Shown: positions 23,269-32,697, counted from the stretch's first letter. The stretch is 64,000 nt of DNA from AR5 sp041497115 (GCA_041497115.1 JBGQFW010000003.1:1-64000); one strand, 5' to 3'. Numbers and translations are program-made. The notes: a model not told the origin generated them from the letters alone.

Positions 23269-26200
23269 GCACCGACCTCTTCATCCGCCGCCCCGTCCTC
23301 ACCACGCTGCTGATGGCGGCGATCCTGCTCTTCGGCGTCATGGGCTTCCGCCTGCTGCCGGTGAGCGATCTGCCCAACGTGGACTTCCCGACGATCCAGG
23401 TGCAGGCCGCGCTGCCCGGCGCCAGCCCGGAGACGATGGCCTCGGCGGTGGCGACGCCGCTCGAGAAGCAGTTCCTCACGATCGCCGGCATCGACTCGAT
23501 GACCTCGTCGAGCGCGCTCGGCATCACCCAGATCACCGTCCAGTTCTCGCTCGACCGGTCCATCGACGCCGCCGCCCAGGACGTGCAGGCCGCCATCACC
23601 AAGGCGGCGCCGCTGCTGCCGCCCGGCATGCCGACGCCGCCGACCTACCAGAAGGTGAACCCGGCCGACCAGCCGGTGCTCTACCTGGCGCTGAGCTCGC
23701 TGACGCTGCCGCTCTACCAGGTGGACGACTACGCGCAGACGTTCCTCGCCCAGCGCATCTCCACCATCAACGGGGTGGCCCAGGTGCAGGTGTTCGGCTC
23801 GCAGAAGTACGCGGTGCGCGTGCAGGTCGATCCGCGCGCGCTCGCCACCCGCGGCATCGGCATCGACGAGGTCGAGCAGGCGGTGGCCGCCGCCAACGTG
23901 AACCTGCCGACGGGCACGCTGTACGGCCAGCACCAGGCGGTGACGCTGCAGGCCACCGGGCAGCTGATGGACGCCGACGCCTACCGGCCGGTCATCGTCG
24001 CCTATCGCAACGGCTCACCGGTCCGGCTGGAGGAGCTCGGCCGCATCATCAACAGCGTCCAGACCGACAAGGTCGCCTCGTGGTACCGCGGCGAGCGTGC
24101 GGTGATCCTCGCCATCCAGCGGCAGCCCGGCACCAACACCGTCGAGATCGTGGACAGCATCCACACGCTGCTGCCGGCCTTCCGCGAGGCGCTGCCCGCC
24201 GCGATGAACCTGGTGACCCTCTACGACCGCTCGGTGGCCATCCGGAACTCGGTCCACGACGTGGAGATGACGCTGCTCCTGGCCATCGCGCTGGTCGTCC
24301 TCGTCATCTTCCTGTTCCTGCGCAACCTGTCGGCGACGGTGATCCCCAGCCTGGCGGTGCCGATGTCGATCATCGGCACCTTCGCCGTCATGTACGTGCT
24401 CGGCTACACGCTGGACATCATCTCGCTCATGGCGCTCACGCTGTGTGTCGGCTTCGTGGTGGACGACGCGGTGGTCATGCTCGAGAACATCGTGCGCCAC
24501 ATGGAAGCGGGCATGCCGCGCATGGAGGCCGCCCTGAAGGGTGCCCGCGAGATCGGCTTCACGATCCTGTCCATGACGCTCTCGCTCGCCGCCGTCTTCA
24601 TCCCGGTGCTGTTCATGGGCGGGGTGGTGGGGCGGCTGCTGCACGAGTTCGCGGTGACGATCGGCGTGGCCGTGCTGATCTCGGGGTTCGTCTCGCTCAC
24701 GCTGACGCCGATGCTCTGCAGCCGCTTCCTGCGCCCGCCCGGCCACTCCCACGGCCGTCTGTACTTGCTGTCCGAGCGCGCCTTCGACGGGATGCTGCGC
24801 CTCTACGACCGGACGCTGCAGTGGACCCTCCGGCACGGGGTCACGACCATGGCCACGCTCCTCGCGACCGCGGTGGCGAGCCTCGCCCTCTTCTACGTCA
24901 TCCCCAAGGGGTTCATCCCCAACGAGGACACCGGCCAGTTCTTCGGCTTCACCGAGGCCGCCCAGGACGTGTCGTTCGAGGCGATGAAGGAGCACCAGCA
25001 GGCGGTGGCCCGGGTCCTGCTCGCCGATCCCTACGTGGACTCGTTCATGTCGTCCATCGGGGCGAGCCCGATCAACCCGAACCCCAACACCGGCCGCGTG
25101 TTCGTTCGCCTCAAGCCGCGCGCGCAGCGGCCCGACGTCGAGAAGGTGATCGCGGAGATCCGCCCCAAGCTGGCGGCGGTGCCGGGGATGAACGCCTACC
25201 TCCAGAACCTGCCCACGATCCGGATCGGCGGCAACCTCACCAAGGCGGTCTACCAGTACACGCTCCAGGACACCGATCTCGCCGAGCTCTACCAGTGGGC
25301 GCCGCTGCTGTTCCAGAAGCTCCGCGAGCTGCCCGCCCTGATCGACGTCAACACCGATCTGCAGATCTCCACGCCGCAGCTCACGGTGCAGATCGACCGT
25401 GACCGCGCCTCCGCGCTGGGCGTGACGCCGGCCCAGATCGAGAACGCGCTCTACAGCGCCTACGGCTCCAAGCAGGTCTCGACGATCTACACCCCGTCCA
25501 ACCAGTACTGGGTGATCCTCGAGCTGGACCCGCAGTACCAGAAGGACGCCACCGCGCTGTCGATGCTCTACATCCGCTCGTCGAGCGGCAAGCTGGTGCC
25601 GATCGACGCGGTGGCGCGCCTCACGCCCACCGTCGGGCCGCTGACGATCACGCACCTCGGCCAGCTGCCGTCGGTGACGATCTCGTTCAACCTGCGGCCG
25701 GGCGTCTCCCTCGACGAGGCGCTCGCCCAGGTCGAGCAGGCCAAGCGCGAGCTGCGGTTGCCCGCCACCCTCGCGATGGCTCCCCAGGGCACCGCCCAGG
25801 CGTTCCAGGCCTCGCTCAAGGGGCAGGGCGTGCTGCTCCTCGTCACGGTCATCATCATCTACATCGTGCTCGGCATCCTCTACGAGAGCTTCGTCCACCC
25901 GCTCACGATCCTCGCCGGCCTGCTGCCGGCGGCGGCCGGCGCGCTGCTCACCCTCGTGCTCTTCGGCTCCGAGCTGAACGTGTACGGCTTCGTCGGGATC
26001 ATCATGCTGGTGGGCATCGTGAAGAAGAACGCGATCATGATGATCGACTTCGCGCTGGAGGCCGAGCGCGGCGGCACGCCGCCCGCCGAGGCGATCTACC
26101 GCGGCTGCCTGCTGCGCTTCCGGCCGATCATGATGACGACGATGGCGGCGCTGCTCGGCACCCTGCCGATCGCGCTCGGGATCGGCGCGGGCGCCGACGC

Positions 26201-26390
26201 CCGCCGCTCACTCGGCCTCGCCGTCGTCGGCGGCCTCGTCGTCTCCCAGCTGCTGACCCTCTACATCACGCCGGTCCTCTACATCTACATGGACCGGCTG
26301 GGGATGCTGCGGGCCCGACGGGCGCGCCGTCTCGCCGGCGGGGAGCCGGTGCCCGCCTCGGTCGGCGCCGCCGCCCGCCGTGATGACTGA
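23265..26390 (+). CDS. Efflux RND transporter permease (AcrB/MdtB-like)
   Basis: 1041 aa, normal for the HAE1 family. Starts with TM1 after FIRRPVLTTLLMAAI, large periplasmic loops, and TM4 with the proton-relay aspartates GFVVDDAVVMLENI. The second half repeats the pattern, including FVGIIMLVGIVKKNAIMMIDFALE, close to the MdtB/MdtC signature, and RFRPIMMTTMAALLG. Exports drugs, detergents or small organics from the periplasm using proton motive force. ATGA overlap with the adaptor gene. Confidence 0.96.
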   Translation: MSTDLFIRRPVLTTLLMAAILLFGVMGFRLLPVSDLPNVDFPTIQVQAALPGASPETMASAVATPLEKQFLTIAGIDSMTSSSALGITQITVQFSLDRSIDAAAQDVQAAITKAAPLLPPGMPTPPTYQKVNPADQPVLYLALSSLTLPLYQVDDYAQTFLAQRISTINGVAQVQVFGSQKYAVRVQVDPRALATRGIGIDEVEQAVAAANVNLPTGTLYGQHQAVTLQATGQLMDADAYRPVIVAYRNGSPVRLEELGRIINSVQTDKVASWYRGERAVILAIQRQPGTNTVEIVDSIHTLLPAFREALPAAMNLVTLYDRSVAIRNSVHDVEMTLLLAIALVVLVIFLFLRNLSATVIPSLAVPMSIIGTFAVMYVLGYTLDIISLMALTLCVGFVVDDAVVMLENIVRHMEAGMPRMEAALKGAREIGFTILSMTLSLAAVFIPVLFMGGVVGRLLHEFAVTIGVAVLISGFVSLTLTPMLCSRFLRPPGHSHGRLYLLSERAFDGMLRLYDRTLQWTLRHGVTTMATLLATAVASLALFYVIPKGFIPNEDTGQFFGFTEAAQDVSFEAMKEHQQAVARVLLADPYVDSFMSSIGASPINPNPNTGRVFVRLKPRAQRPDVEKVIAEIRPKLAAVPGMNAYLQNLPTIRIGGNLTKAVYQYTLQDTDLAELYQWAPLLFQKLRELPALIDVNTDLQISTPQLTVQIDRDRASALGVTPAQIENALYSAYGSKQVSTIYTPSNQYWVILELDPQYQKDATALSMLYIRSSSGKLVPIDAVARLTPTVGPLTITHLGQLPSVTISFNLRPGVSLDEALAQVEQAKRELRLPATLAMAPQGTAQAFQASLKGQGVLLLVTVIIIYIVLGILYESFVHPLTILAGLLPAAAGALLTLVLFGSELNVYGFVGIIMLVGIVKKNAIMMIDFALEAERGGTPPAEAIYRGCLLRFRPIMMTTMAALLGTLPIALGIGAGADARRSLGLAVVGGLVVSQLLTLYITPVLYIYMDRLGMLRARRARRLAGGEPVPASVGAAARRDD

Positions 26391-26405
26391 GCCGCGCCGG
26401 CGGCG

Positions 26406-27314
26406 ATGACGGGCAAGCCGGCCGTCAGCCTCGTCGCCGTCGCCGGCCGCCGGCGCGCCACCCTCGATCTCGCCCAGCGTCTCGAGACGGAGGGGTTCGG
26501 CGGGATCTACTGCCCGAGCCCGGGCGACGGGCTGGGGCTCTGCCACGCCCTCGCGCTCGTCACCCGCACGATCGCGCTCGGCACCAGCATCGCCAACATC
26601 TACACGCGTCACGCCGTCGACTACGCGCAGACCGCCGCGGTCATCCACGAGCTGTCGGGCGGCCGGTTCCGCTTTGGCGTCGGCGTGAGCCACGGGCCGA
26701 TGCACCGGCGACTCGGGCTGCGGGTCGGCAAGCCGCTCGACGACGTCCGCACGTTCGTCGCCGACGTACGGGCGGCCGCGCCCCAGGTCGGCGCGCTGCC
26801 GCCGATCACGCTGGCCACGCTGCGCCGGCGCATGGTCGAGCTGGCCGGGGAGATCGCCGAGGGGTGCGTCTGGGCCAACGGGGCGCGCTCCCACATGGCG
26901 ACGTCGCTCTCCCGGCTGCCTTCGCCGACGCGCACGAGCCCGGACTTCTTCATCGGTGACATGATCCCGACCTGCATCGACGACGACCGCGCGGCCGCCG
27001 GAGCGGTGATGCGTAAGACGCTCACGTCCTACGTGAAGCTGCCGAACTACCAGAACTACTGGATCGAGGCGGGCTACGCGGAGGAGATGGCGGCGGCGCG
27101 CGCCGCGATCGCGCGCGGCGACGAGGACGGCGTGCGCGCGGCGATGTCCGACCGCTGGCTGCGGGACGTCACGTTGTTCGGCCCGAAGACGGAGGTTCGC
27201 GACGGCGTGGAGGCGTGGCGGGCGGCCGGCGTGCGCACGGTGATCCTGGTGCCGTCCTCCACCCGCGGCGGCCAGATGCAGGCGTTCGAGGAGCTGATCG
27301 CCGCGTTTCGCTAG
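26406..27314 (+). CDS. LLM class flavin-dependent oxidoreductase
   Basis: 302 aa. Luciferase-like barrel with TEGFGGIYCPSP, LVTRTIALGTSIANIYTRH, GGRFRFGVGVSHGP and a closing GVRTVILVPSS. The N-terminal strand is short compared with relatives. Sixteen nt behind the RND gene in the same direction, so it may be carried on the efflux operon transcript; a link between xenobiotic export and oxidation is possible but not shown. Convergent with the PIG-L gene, with a 4-nt overlap at the stops. Confidence 0.87.
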   Translation: MTGKPAVSLVAVAGRRRATLDLAQRLETEGFGGIYCPSPGDGLGLCHALALVTRTIALGTSIANIYTRHAVDYAQTAAVIHELSGGRFRFGVGVSHGPMHRRLGLRVGKPLDDVRTFVADVRAAAPQVGALPPITLATLRRRMVELAGEIAEGCVWANGARSHMATSLSRLPSPTRTSPDFFIGDMIPTCIDDDRAAAGAVMRKTLTSYVKLPNYQNYWIEAGYAEEMAAARAAIARGDEDGVRAAMSDRWLRDVTLFGPKTEVRDGVEAWRAAGVRTVILVPSSTRGGQMQAFEELIAAFR

Positions 27315-28045
27315 CCCAGCACCATCCGCTTGAACGCCTCGGCGTGGCGGAGGCCGCCGCGCTTGCCGTCGCGCGCGGCCCATCCCTCCAGGAGCTGATC
27401 CACCCACGCGCCCTTCCCGACCTGCGAGGCGTGCGCCTTCAGCGCGCGGCACTTGGTCCGGAGCGTGCGCCCGACGTCCACGAACACGTCGGGCGCGAGG
27501 GAGCCGGTGATGAGCACCTGCTTGACCTTGTGCGGCTCGAGCCCCTCCGCCAGCAGCTCGGGGAAGATCGCGCGCGTCTCCGCCGACGGGAACACCGCGT
27601 CGAGCGCGGCGCTGGCCGCCGCGCGGTGGTCGGGGTGGTTGAGGTACTCGCCGCCGTAGTAGCGCACCGTGGGGTCGCCGCACACCACCACGTCGGGCCG
27701 CGCGCGGCGGATGACGCGCGCGAGGTCGCGGCGCATTGCCAGCGTCGGCTCCAGCGTGCCGTCCTCGTAGCCGAGGAAGACGACGTCCCGCACGCCGAGG
27801 ATACGGGCGGCCGCCCGCGTCTCGCGCTCGCGGAGGGGGATGAGCCCGTCGCTCGACGGCGTGTGCTCGTTGACGCCGGCGCCGCCGCTGGTGACGAGGC
27901 AGAACGTGACGTGGCGTCCCTGCCGCGCCCAGCGGGCGACGCTGCCGGCGACCGTGAACTCGAGGTCGTCGGGGTGCGCCGCGATGCAGAGGACGCGGCG
28001 CAGCGACGCGGCGGGATCCCAGCCGCCCGGACGGGCGCGGGCCAT
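27311..28045 (-). CDS. PIG-L family deacetylase
   Basis: 244 aa. Zinc-site motif AAHPDDLEF (about residues 22-30) and the C-terminal HPDHRAA, the two hallmarks of GlcNAc-PI / mycothiol-type N-deacetylases. Expected to remove an acetyl group from an N-acetyl sugar conjugate or similar amide. TGATG overlap with the upstream aminotransferase, so they are co-translated. Substrate unknown; no thiol-biosynthesis partners (MshA/MshC/BshC) are present in the window. Confidence 0.92.
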   Translation of the reverse strand: MARARPGGWDPAASLRRVLCIAAHPDDLEFTVAGSVARWARQGRHVTFCLVTSGGAGVNEHTPSSDGLIPLRERETRAAARILGVRDVVFLGYEDGTLEPTLAMRRDLARVIRRARPDVVVCGDPTVRYYGGEYLNHPDHRAAASAALDAVFPSAETRAIFPELLAEGLEPHKVKQVLITGSLAPDVFVDVGRTLRTKCRALKAHASQVGKGAWVDQLLEGWAARDGKRGGLRHAEAFKRMVLG

Positions 28046-29418
28046 CAGCGGGGGGCCAGCGCCTCGGCCGTCTCGTCGAGCGCGCGGCCCAGCCGCCGCA
28101 GCAGCTCGTCCACCTCCGGCTCGGTGATGATCAGCGGCGGGCAGACCGAGATCGTATCTTGCAGGTTGCGCACGATCAGGCCGTGGGCCTGGGCGCGGGC
28201 GACGAGCAGCGCGCCGGCGGTGGCGGGCGGCTCGAACGTGCCGCGCCCCGGCTTGTCGGGGACGAGCTCGACGCCGGCCACCAGCCCCACGCCGCGCACG
28301 TCGCCCACCAGCGGGTGGCCGGCCAGCCGGCGCAGGCCGTCCTGCAGCCGCGGCCCGACGCGCGCCACGTGGCCGAGCAGGTCGCGCTCCGCGTAGATGT
28401 CGAGGCTCTCGAGCGCGACGGCGCACGCGGCGGGGTGGCCGGTGTAGGTGTAGCCGTGGGCGAAGACGCCGAGCTTGTCGCTCTGGCCGACGCACGCGCG
28501 GTAGATCTCCTCGGAGATCACGGTGGCCGAGAGCGGCAGGTAGCCGGAGGTGATCGCCTTGGCCATCGTCATGATGTCGGGGCGCAGCCCGAACGTCTCG
28601 GTGCCGAACATGCGGCCGGTGCGGCCGAAGCCGCAGATGACCTCGTCGGCGATCAGCAGCACGTCGTGCTTCTTCAAGACGGCCTGCACCTGGTCGAAGT
28701 AGGTGGCGGGCGGCACCAGCACGCCGCCAGCGCCCATGACCGGCTCGGCGATGAACGCCGCCACCGTGTCGGGATCCTCGCGCTGGATCTGCGCGTCGAG
28801 GCTCTCGGCCAGCCGCGTCGCGAACTGTGCCTCCGTCTCGCCGGGCTTGCCGTACCGGTAGAAGTACGGGCAGTCGGCGTGACGCACCTGGGGGATCGGC
28901 AGGTCGAAGTCGCGGTGCGAGGCGGCGATGCCGGTGAGGCTGGCGGCCGCGATCGTGGTGCCGTGATACGCGCGCTGGCGCGCGATGATCTTCTTCTTGC
29001 GGGGGCGGCCGCGGGCGTTGTTGTAGTACCAGACGAGCTTGACCGCCGTCTCGTTGGCCTCCGAGCCGGAGTTGCTGAAGAAGACCTTCGACATCGGCAC
29101 CGGCATGAGGCGGACGAGCCGCTCGGCCAGCGTGATCGCCACGTCGTTGGCCTTGCCGCCGAACTGGTGGTAGTAGGGCAGCGTCCGCAGCTGCCGCGCC
29201 GCCGCCTCGGCCAGCCGCGTCTCGCCGAAGCCGAGCGCGGTGCACCACAGGCCGGCCATCCCTTCCAGATATTCGCGGCCGGACTCGTCGTACACGTACA
29301 CGCCCTTGCCGCTCGTGATGACCAGCGGCCCCTCGCTCTCGTGGCGGCCGAGGTGGGTGAACGGATGGAGCTGGTAGGCGACGTCGCGGGCGCGGCTCGT
29401 GGCCGTCGGCGTGGTCAT
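28045..29418 (-). CDS. Class III aminotransferase (PLP-dependent)
   Basis: 457 aa, typical of omega-amino acid:pyruvate transaminases. Visible: GSEANETAVKL (phosphate site), DEVICGFGRTGRMFG (PLP Asp), TMAKAITSGYLPLSA with the Schiff-base Lys, and YTYTGHPAACA. Transfers an amino group from an omega-amine or beta-amino acid to a 2-oxo acid in the cytoplasm. The ATG is 8 nt from a TATCCT -10 with TTGCGG 17 nt further upstream. First gene of a two-gene operon with PIG-L. Confidence 0.94.
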   Translation of the reverse strand: MTTPTATSRARDVAYQLHPFTHLGRHESEGPLVITSGKGVYVYDESGREYLEGMAGLWCTALGFGETRLAEAAARQLRTLPYYHQFGGKANDVAITLAERLVRLMPVPMSKVFFSNSGSEANETAVKLVWYYNNARGRPRKKKIIARQRAYHGTTIAAASLTGIAASHRDFDLPIPQVRHADCPYFYRYGKPGETEAQFATRLAESLDAQIQREDPDTVAAFIAEPVMGAGGVLVPPATYFDQVQAVLKKHDVLLIADEVICGFGRTGRMFGTETFGLRPDIMTMAKAITSGYLPLSATVISEEIYRACVGQSDKLGVFAHGYTYTGHPAACAVALESLDIYAERDLLGHVARVGPRLQDGLRRLAGHPLVGDVRGVGLVAGVELVPDKPGRGTFEPPATAGALLVARAQAHGLIVRNLQDTISVCPPLIITEPEVDELLRRLGRALDETAEALAPR

Positions 29419-29426
29419 GGTCGGGC

Positions 29427-29455
29427 AGGATAGGCGCATTCGATGGTGGCCGCAA
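29427..29455 (-). promoter_or_regulatory. Promoter of the aminotransferase operon
   Basis: Minus strand: TTGCGG (29450-29455), 17-nt spacer, TATCCT (29427-29432), then only 8 nt to the ATG at 29418. No Shine-Dalgarno site, so the mRNA is predicted to be nearly leaderless. Confidence 0.6.
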
Positions 29456-29463
29456 TCGCGCGC

Positions 29464-29492
29464 TTGACCCCATGACCTCACCGTCCTAGGCT
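29464..29492 (+). promoter_or_regulatory. Promoter of the NHL-repeat gene
   Basis: TTGACC (29464-29469), 17-nt spacer, TAGGCT (29487-29492). A leader of roughly 15 nt with GAGGGGGA precedes the ATG at 29515, so this gene has a conventional ribosome binding site. The two promoters in this divergent gap lie back to back. Confidence 0.6.
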
Positions 29493-29514
29493 CGCCGCGC
29501 GAGGGGGACCGGTC

Positions 29515-30591
29515 ATGCTGCGCAAGAGTGTGCTCGCGCTCGGAATCGTGCTGGGGCTGGCCGCGCTGGCGCGACTCGGCGCCTCGGCGGCGGTCGGCGA
29601 CGCGCCCGTGTTCGAGGTGGATCCCTTCTGGCCCAAGCCGCTGCCGAACGACTGGCTGATGGGGCAGGCGGCGGGCGTGGCCACCAAGGGCGATCACGTC
29701 TGGGTCGTGCAGCGGCCCAAGAGCCTCACCGAGGACGAGCGCGGCGCCACCCTGACGCCGCCCCGCTCGCTCTGCTGCAAGCCGGCGCCGCCGGTGCTGG
29801 AGTTCGACGCCCACGGCGGCCTCGTCGCGTCGTGGGGCGGCCCCGGGCACGGGCATCCGTGGCCGGACAACGAGCACGGCATCTACGTGGACGACCGCGA
29901 CGACGTGTGGATCGCCGGCAACGGCCCCAAGGACGGCATGATCCTCAAGTTCACGCGCGACGGGAAGTTCCTGATGAAGATCGGCGAGCCGGGCGTCGTC
30001 GGCAACGACACCGACACCCACCACCTCAATCGCCCCGCCAACGTGGTCGTGGATCCCGCCACCCGCGAGCTGTTCGTGGCCGACGGCTACGGCAACCACC
30101 GCGTGATCGTCTTCGACGCCGACACCGGGGCGTACAAGCGCCACTGGGGGGCCAACGGCCGGCCGCCCGGCGACCATAGCGTGAAGCCGTTCGGCAACCC
30201 GGTGCACTGCGTGCGCCTCTCGCGCGACGGCCTCCTCTACGTCTGCGACCGGATGCACAACCGCATCCAGGTCTTCCGCAAGGACGGCTCCTACGTGAAG
30301 GAGTTCTTCGTGGCGCCGGAGACGCGCGGCAACGGCTCGACGTGGGACGTGGATCTCTCGACGGACGCGGCGCAGACCCACCTCTACGACGCCGACGGCG
30401 AGAACAACCACGTGTGGATGCTGCTGCGCGAGAGCGGGCGGATCGTCGGGCGGTTCGGCCGCAACGGCCGGCAGGCCGGGCAGTTCCACTGGATCCACAA
30501 CATGGCGGTGGACGCCGCCGGCAACATCTACACGACCGAGGTGGATACCGGCAAGCGCGCGCAGAAATTCGTGCTGAAGTCACGCCCATGA
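29515..30591 (+). CDS. Secreted NHL-repeat beta-propeller protein (peptidyl-hydroxyglycine amidating lyase-like)
   Basis: 358 aa. Signal peptide in residues 1-25 (RKSVLALGIVLGLAALARLG). Several NHL blades are visible, for example HHLNRPANVVVDPATRELFVADGYGNHRV, HCVRLSRDGLLYVCDRMHNRI and FHWIHNMAVDAAGNIYTTEV. The repeat pattern resembles the lyase domain of peptidylglycine alpha-amidating enzymes, but activity is not proven by sequence alone. Likely periplasmic. Overlaps the DinB gene by ATGA. Confidence 0.88.
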   Translation: MLRKSVLALGIVLGLAALARLGASAAVGDAPVFEVDPFWPKPLPNDWLMGQAAGVATKGDHVWVVQRPKSLTEDERGATLTPPRSLCCKPAPPVLEFDAHGGLVASWGGPGHGHPWPDNEHGIYVDDRDDVWIAGNGPKDGMILKFTRDGKFLMKIGEPGVVGNDTDTHHLNRPANVVVDPATRELFVADGYGNHRVIVFDADTGAYKRHWGANGRPPGDHSVKPFGNPVHCVRLSRDGLLYVCDRMHNRIQVFRKDGSYVKEFFVAPETRGNGSTWDVDLSTDAAQTHLYDADGENNHVWMLLRESGRIVGRFGRNGRQAGQFHWIHNMAVDAAGNIYTTEVDTGKRAQKFVLKSRP

Positions 30592-31091
30592 CCGACGAGC
30601 AGGCGCGCATCCGCGGCTACCTGACGGCGCAGGGTGCGAAGCTCTCGCCCGAGCAGATCATCGGCCGGGTGCAGGAGGCGATGGGCCGGCTGCGCGCGGC
30701 GGCCGCCGCGGTGCCGGCCGTCCGCTTCGCCGAGCGCCCGGCGCCCCAGGAGTGGAGCGCCAACGAGGTGATGGCCCACGTCGTGGAGGCGGGCCGCCAC
30801 TTCGGCGGCGCCATCGTGCGGATCATCGACGGCCAGCCGCCGGGAACGCCGAGGGACGTCGCCGCGCGCGACACCACGCCGCGCCCGCTCGACGAATGGT
30901 GGGGGCTGCTCGAGCGCGACCGCACCGCGCTCTTCCAGCGCGTGCGGAGCTCGCATCCGATGGCGCGGCTGGAGGCGACGATCCCGCATCCGTTCTTCGG
31001 CGCGCTCACCTGGCGCGAGACGCTGCTGTTCATGCGGCTGCACGACCTCGATCACGCCGGGCAGCTCGACAAGGTCGCCGCCGCCCTCTGA
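30588..31091 (+). CDS. DinB-like domain protein
   Basis: 167 aa four-helix bundle of the DinB/YfiT type. Candidate metal ligands are His in EVMAHVVEAGRH and HDLDHAGQ at the C-terminus, with WSAN before the first. The family includes thiol-dependent transferases (maleylpyruvate isomerase, bacillithiol transferases) and many of unknown role. Co-translated with neighbours on both sides (ATGA and TGATG). Possibly a detoxification transferase; substrate unknown. Confidence 0.82.
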   Translation: MTDEQARIRGYLTAQGAKLSPEQIIGRVQEAMGRLRAAAAAVPAVRFAERPAPQEWSANEVMAHVVEAGRHFGGAIVRIIDGQPPGTPRDVAARDTTPRPLDEWWGLLERDRTALFQRVRSSHPMARLEATIPHPFFGALTWRETLLFMRLHDLDHAGQLDKVAAAL

Positions 31092-32128
31092 TGCGCGTCG
31101 CCATCGGCCTTCGGCTGGAAGCCAACGAGGACTGGGAGCAGGCCGCCACCTACGTCGTCGAGGCCGAGCGGCTGGGCGTGGACTGCGTGTGGTCGCACGA
31201 GTCGTGGGGGCTCGACGCCGCCACCCCGCTGGCGTTCATGGCCGCCCGCACCGCGCGCATCCGCCTCGGCGCGGGGATCATGCAGGCCGGCACGCGCACG
31301 CCCGCGCTGGTGGCGATGACCGCGCTCAGCCTGGCCTCGATGTCGGGCGGCCGCTTCGTGCTCGGCCTCGGCGTCAGCGGCCCCCAGGTGATCGAGGGGT
31401 GGCACGGCCTGCCCTTCGAGCGGCCGCTCACGCGCATGCGCGAGGTCGTCGAGATCGTGCGCCGCGCGATCCGCGGCGAGCGCGTCGCGTTCAAGGGCGA
31501 GGTCTACGAGCTGCCGCGGCCGGGCGGCGAGGGCAAGGCGCTGCGCTCCTCCGCGCAGCCGCGCCCCGACATCCCGATCTACCTCGCCACCCTCTCGCCG
31601 CGCGGCCTCGAGCTGACCGGCGAGGTCGCCGACGGCTGGCTCGGCACGTCGTTCATGCCCGACCACGCCCGGATCTTCTTCGATCACATCGAGGCCGGGG
31701 CCGGGCGCGCCGGCCGCTCGCTCGCCCAGCTCGATCTGCAGGCGGGCGGTGCGGTGGCGTTCGGCGACGACGTCGAGCGGCTGGTCGCCGCGCGCAAGCC
31801 CGGCCTGGCGTTCACGCTGGGCGCGATGGGCTCGCGCCAGCACAACTTCTACAACGACGCCTTCAAGCGCGCCGGCTACGCCGACGCCGCCCTCGAGGTG
31901 CAGCGGCTCTGGCTCGCGGGCAAGCGCGACGAGGCCGCCGCCCGCGTGCCCGACGAGATGGCGCTGAAGGCCAACCTGCTCGGCACCGACGCGATGGTGC
32001 GCGAGCGGCTGCGCGTCTACCGTGCCAGCGGCATCACCACGCTGCGCGTCGATCCCGCCGGCGCCACGCTGGAGGCCCGGCTGGCCACGCTCGGGCGGCT
32101 GATGGAGCTCGTCAACTCGTTGATTTGA
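31091..32128 (+). CDS. LLM class flavin-dependent oxidoreductase (F420/FMN)
   Basis: 345 aa. Third luciferase-like protein of the window: starts RVAIGLRLEANEDW, then GVDCVWSHESWG, RIRLGAGIMQAGTRTPAL, GGRFVLGLGVSGPQVIEGWHG, which resembles F420-dependent methylene-tetrahydromethanopterin reductase-like members. Cytoplasmic. Last gene of the NHL-DinB-LLM operon. Cofactor preference is uncertain because no F420 biosynthesis gene lies in the window. Confidence 0.92.
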   Translation: MRVAIGLRLEANEDWEQAATYVVEAERLGVDCVWSHESWGLDAATPLAFMAARTARIRLGAGIMQAGTRTPALVAMTALSLASMSGGRFVLGLGVSGPQVIEGWHGLPFERPLTRMREVVEIVRRAIRGERVAFKGEVYELPRPGGEGKALRSSAQPRPDIPIYLATLSPRGLELTGEVADGWLGTSFMPDHARIFFDHIEAGAGRAGRSLAQLDLQAGGAVAFGDDVERLVAARKPGLAFTLGAMGSRQHNFYNDAFKRAGYADAALEVQRLWLAGKRDEAAARVPDEMALKANLLGTDAMVRERLRVYRASGITTLRVDPAGATLEARLATLGRLMELVNSLI

Positions 32129-32163
32129 CGTGATGGCCTGAATCTGGCTATATTCTGGCCAGA
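32125..32163 (+). promoter_or_regulatory. Promoter and palindromic operator of the toxin-antitoxin genes
   Basis: TTGACG (32125-32130), 18-nt spacer, TATATT (32149-32154). A perfect 10-bp palindrome, TCTGGCCAGA (32154-32163), directly follows the -10 and runs into the start codon of the toxin gene, a good position for autorepression by the antitoxin or the complex. Leader length is about zero. Confidence 0.7.
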
Positions 32164-32486
32164 TGCGCTACGAGGTCATCCTGGCTCCGGTTGCCGTCAC
32201 GGCGTTCCGGGCCTTGCCGGCCTTTCGGCGCGCCGAAGTCCGAGACGCTCTGGAGCGGCATTTACGATACGAGCCGACCCGCGTGAGCAGGAGCCGGATC
32301 AAGCGCCTTCGCGGATTGAGGCAACCGCAATTTCGGCTCCGGGTCGGGGAGGTGCGAGTCTTCTATGACGTCACGTCTGAAGCCGTCCAGGTCCTCGCGG
32401 TCGTCACGAAGGCCGAAGCGTCACGGTGGCTCGCCGAACACGGCACGCCGGATGCGCCGGGTGGCGCTGGCCGAGGTGAAGGATGA
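32163..32486 (+). CDS. RelE/ParE family toxin
   Basis: 107 aa. Family pattern: MRYEVILAPVAVTAFRALP, then IKRLRGLRQPQFRLRVGEVRVFYDV and VLAVVTKAEASRWL, close to the RelE/ParE-fold core where basic residues contact the ribosome or partner. Probable mRNA interferase or gyrase poison; the catalytic set is not clear enough to decide. Unusually it comes before its antitoxin and overlaps it by 35 nt. The C-terminal tail GTPDAPGGAGRGEG is low-complexity because of that overlap. Confidence 0.87.
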   Translation: MRYEVILAPVAVTAFRALPAFRRAEVRDALERHLRYEPTRVSRSRIKRLRGLRQPQFRLRVGEVRVFYDVTSEAVQVLAVVTKAEASRWLAEHGTPDAPGGAGRGEG

Positions 32487-32697
32487 CCTGTCGCGATTTC
32501 TGCGCCTGGCGGGATCGCAGGACATCGTCATCACGCGCCACGGGAAGCCGGCCGGGCTGCTGATCGGATTCGAGACCGAGGAAGATTGGTTCGACTATCG
32601 CCTCGAGCATCACCCGGAGTTCCTGCGACGCGTTGCCGAAGCCCGATCGGCCTTCCGGGCGGGGCGTGGGACCCGACTCGAGAACCTCTCCTCGTAG
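32452..32697 (+). CDS. Phd/YefM family antitoxin
   Basis: 81 aa. The N-terminal Phd/YefM DNA-binding core is visible: VALAEVKDDLSRFLRLAGSQ, then IVITRHGKPAGLLIGFE. The C-terminal helix rich in Arg and Glu (EFLRRVAEARSAFRAG) should wrap the toxin. Start at the ATG inside the toxin gene. Toxin-first order is the reverse of most Phd/YefM systems. Confidence 0.87.
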   Translation: MRRVALAEVKDDLSRFLRLAGSQDIVITRHGKPAGLLIGFETEEDWFDYRLEHHPEFLRRVAEARSAFRAGRGTRLENLSS

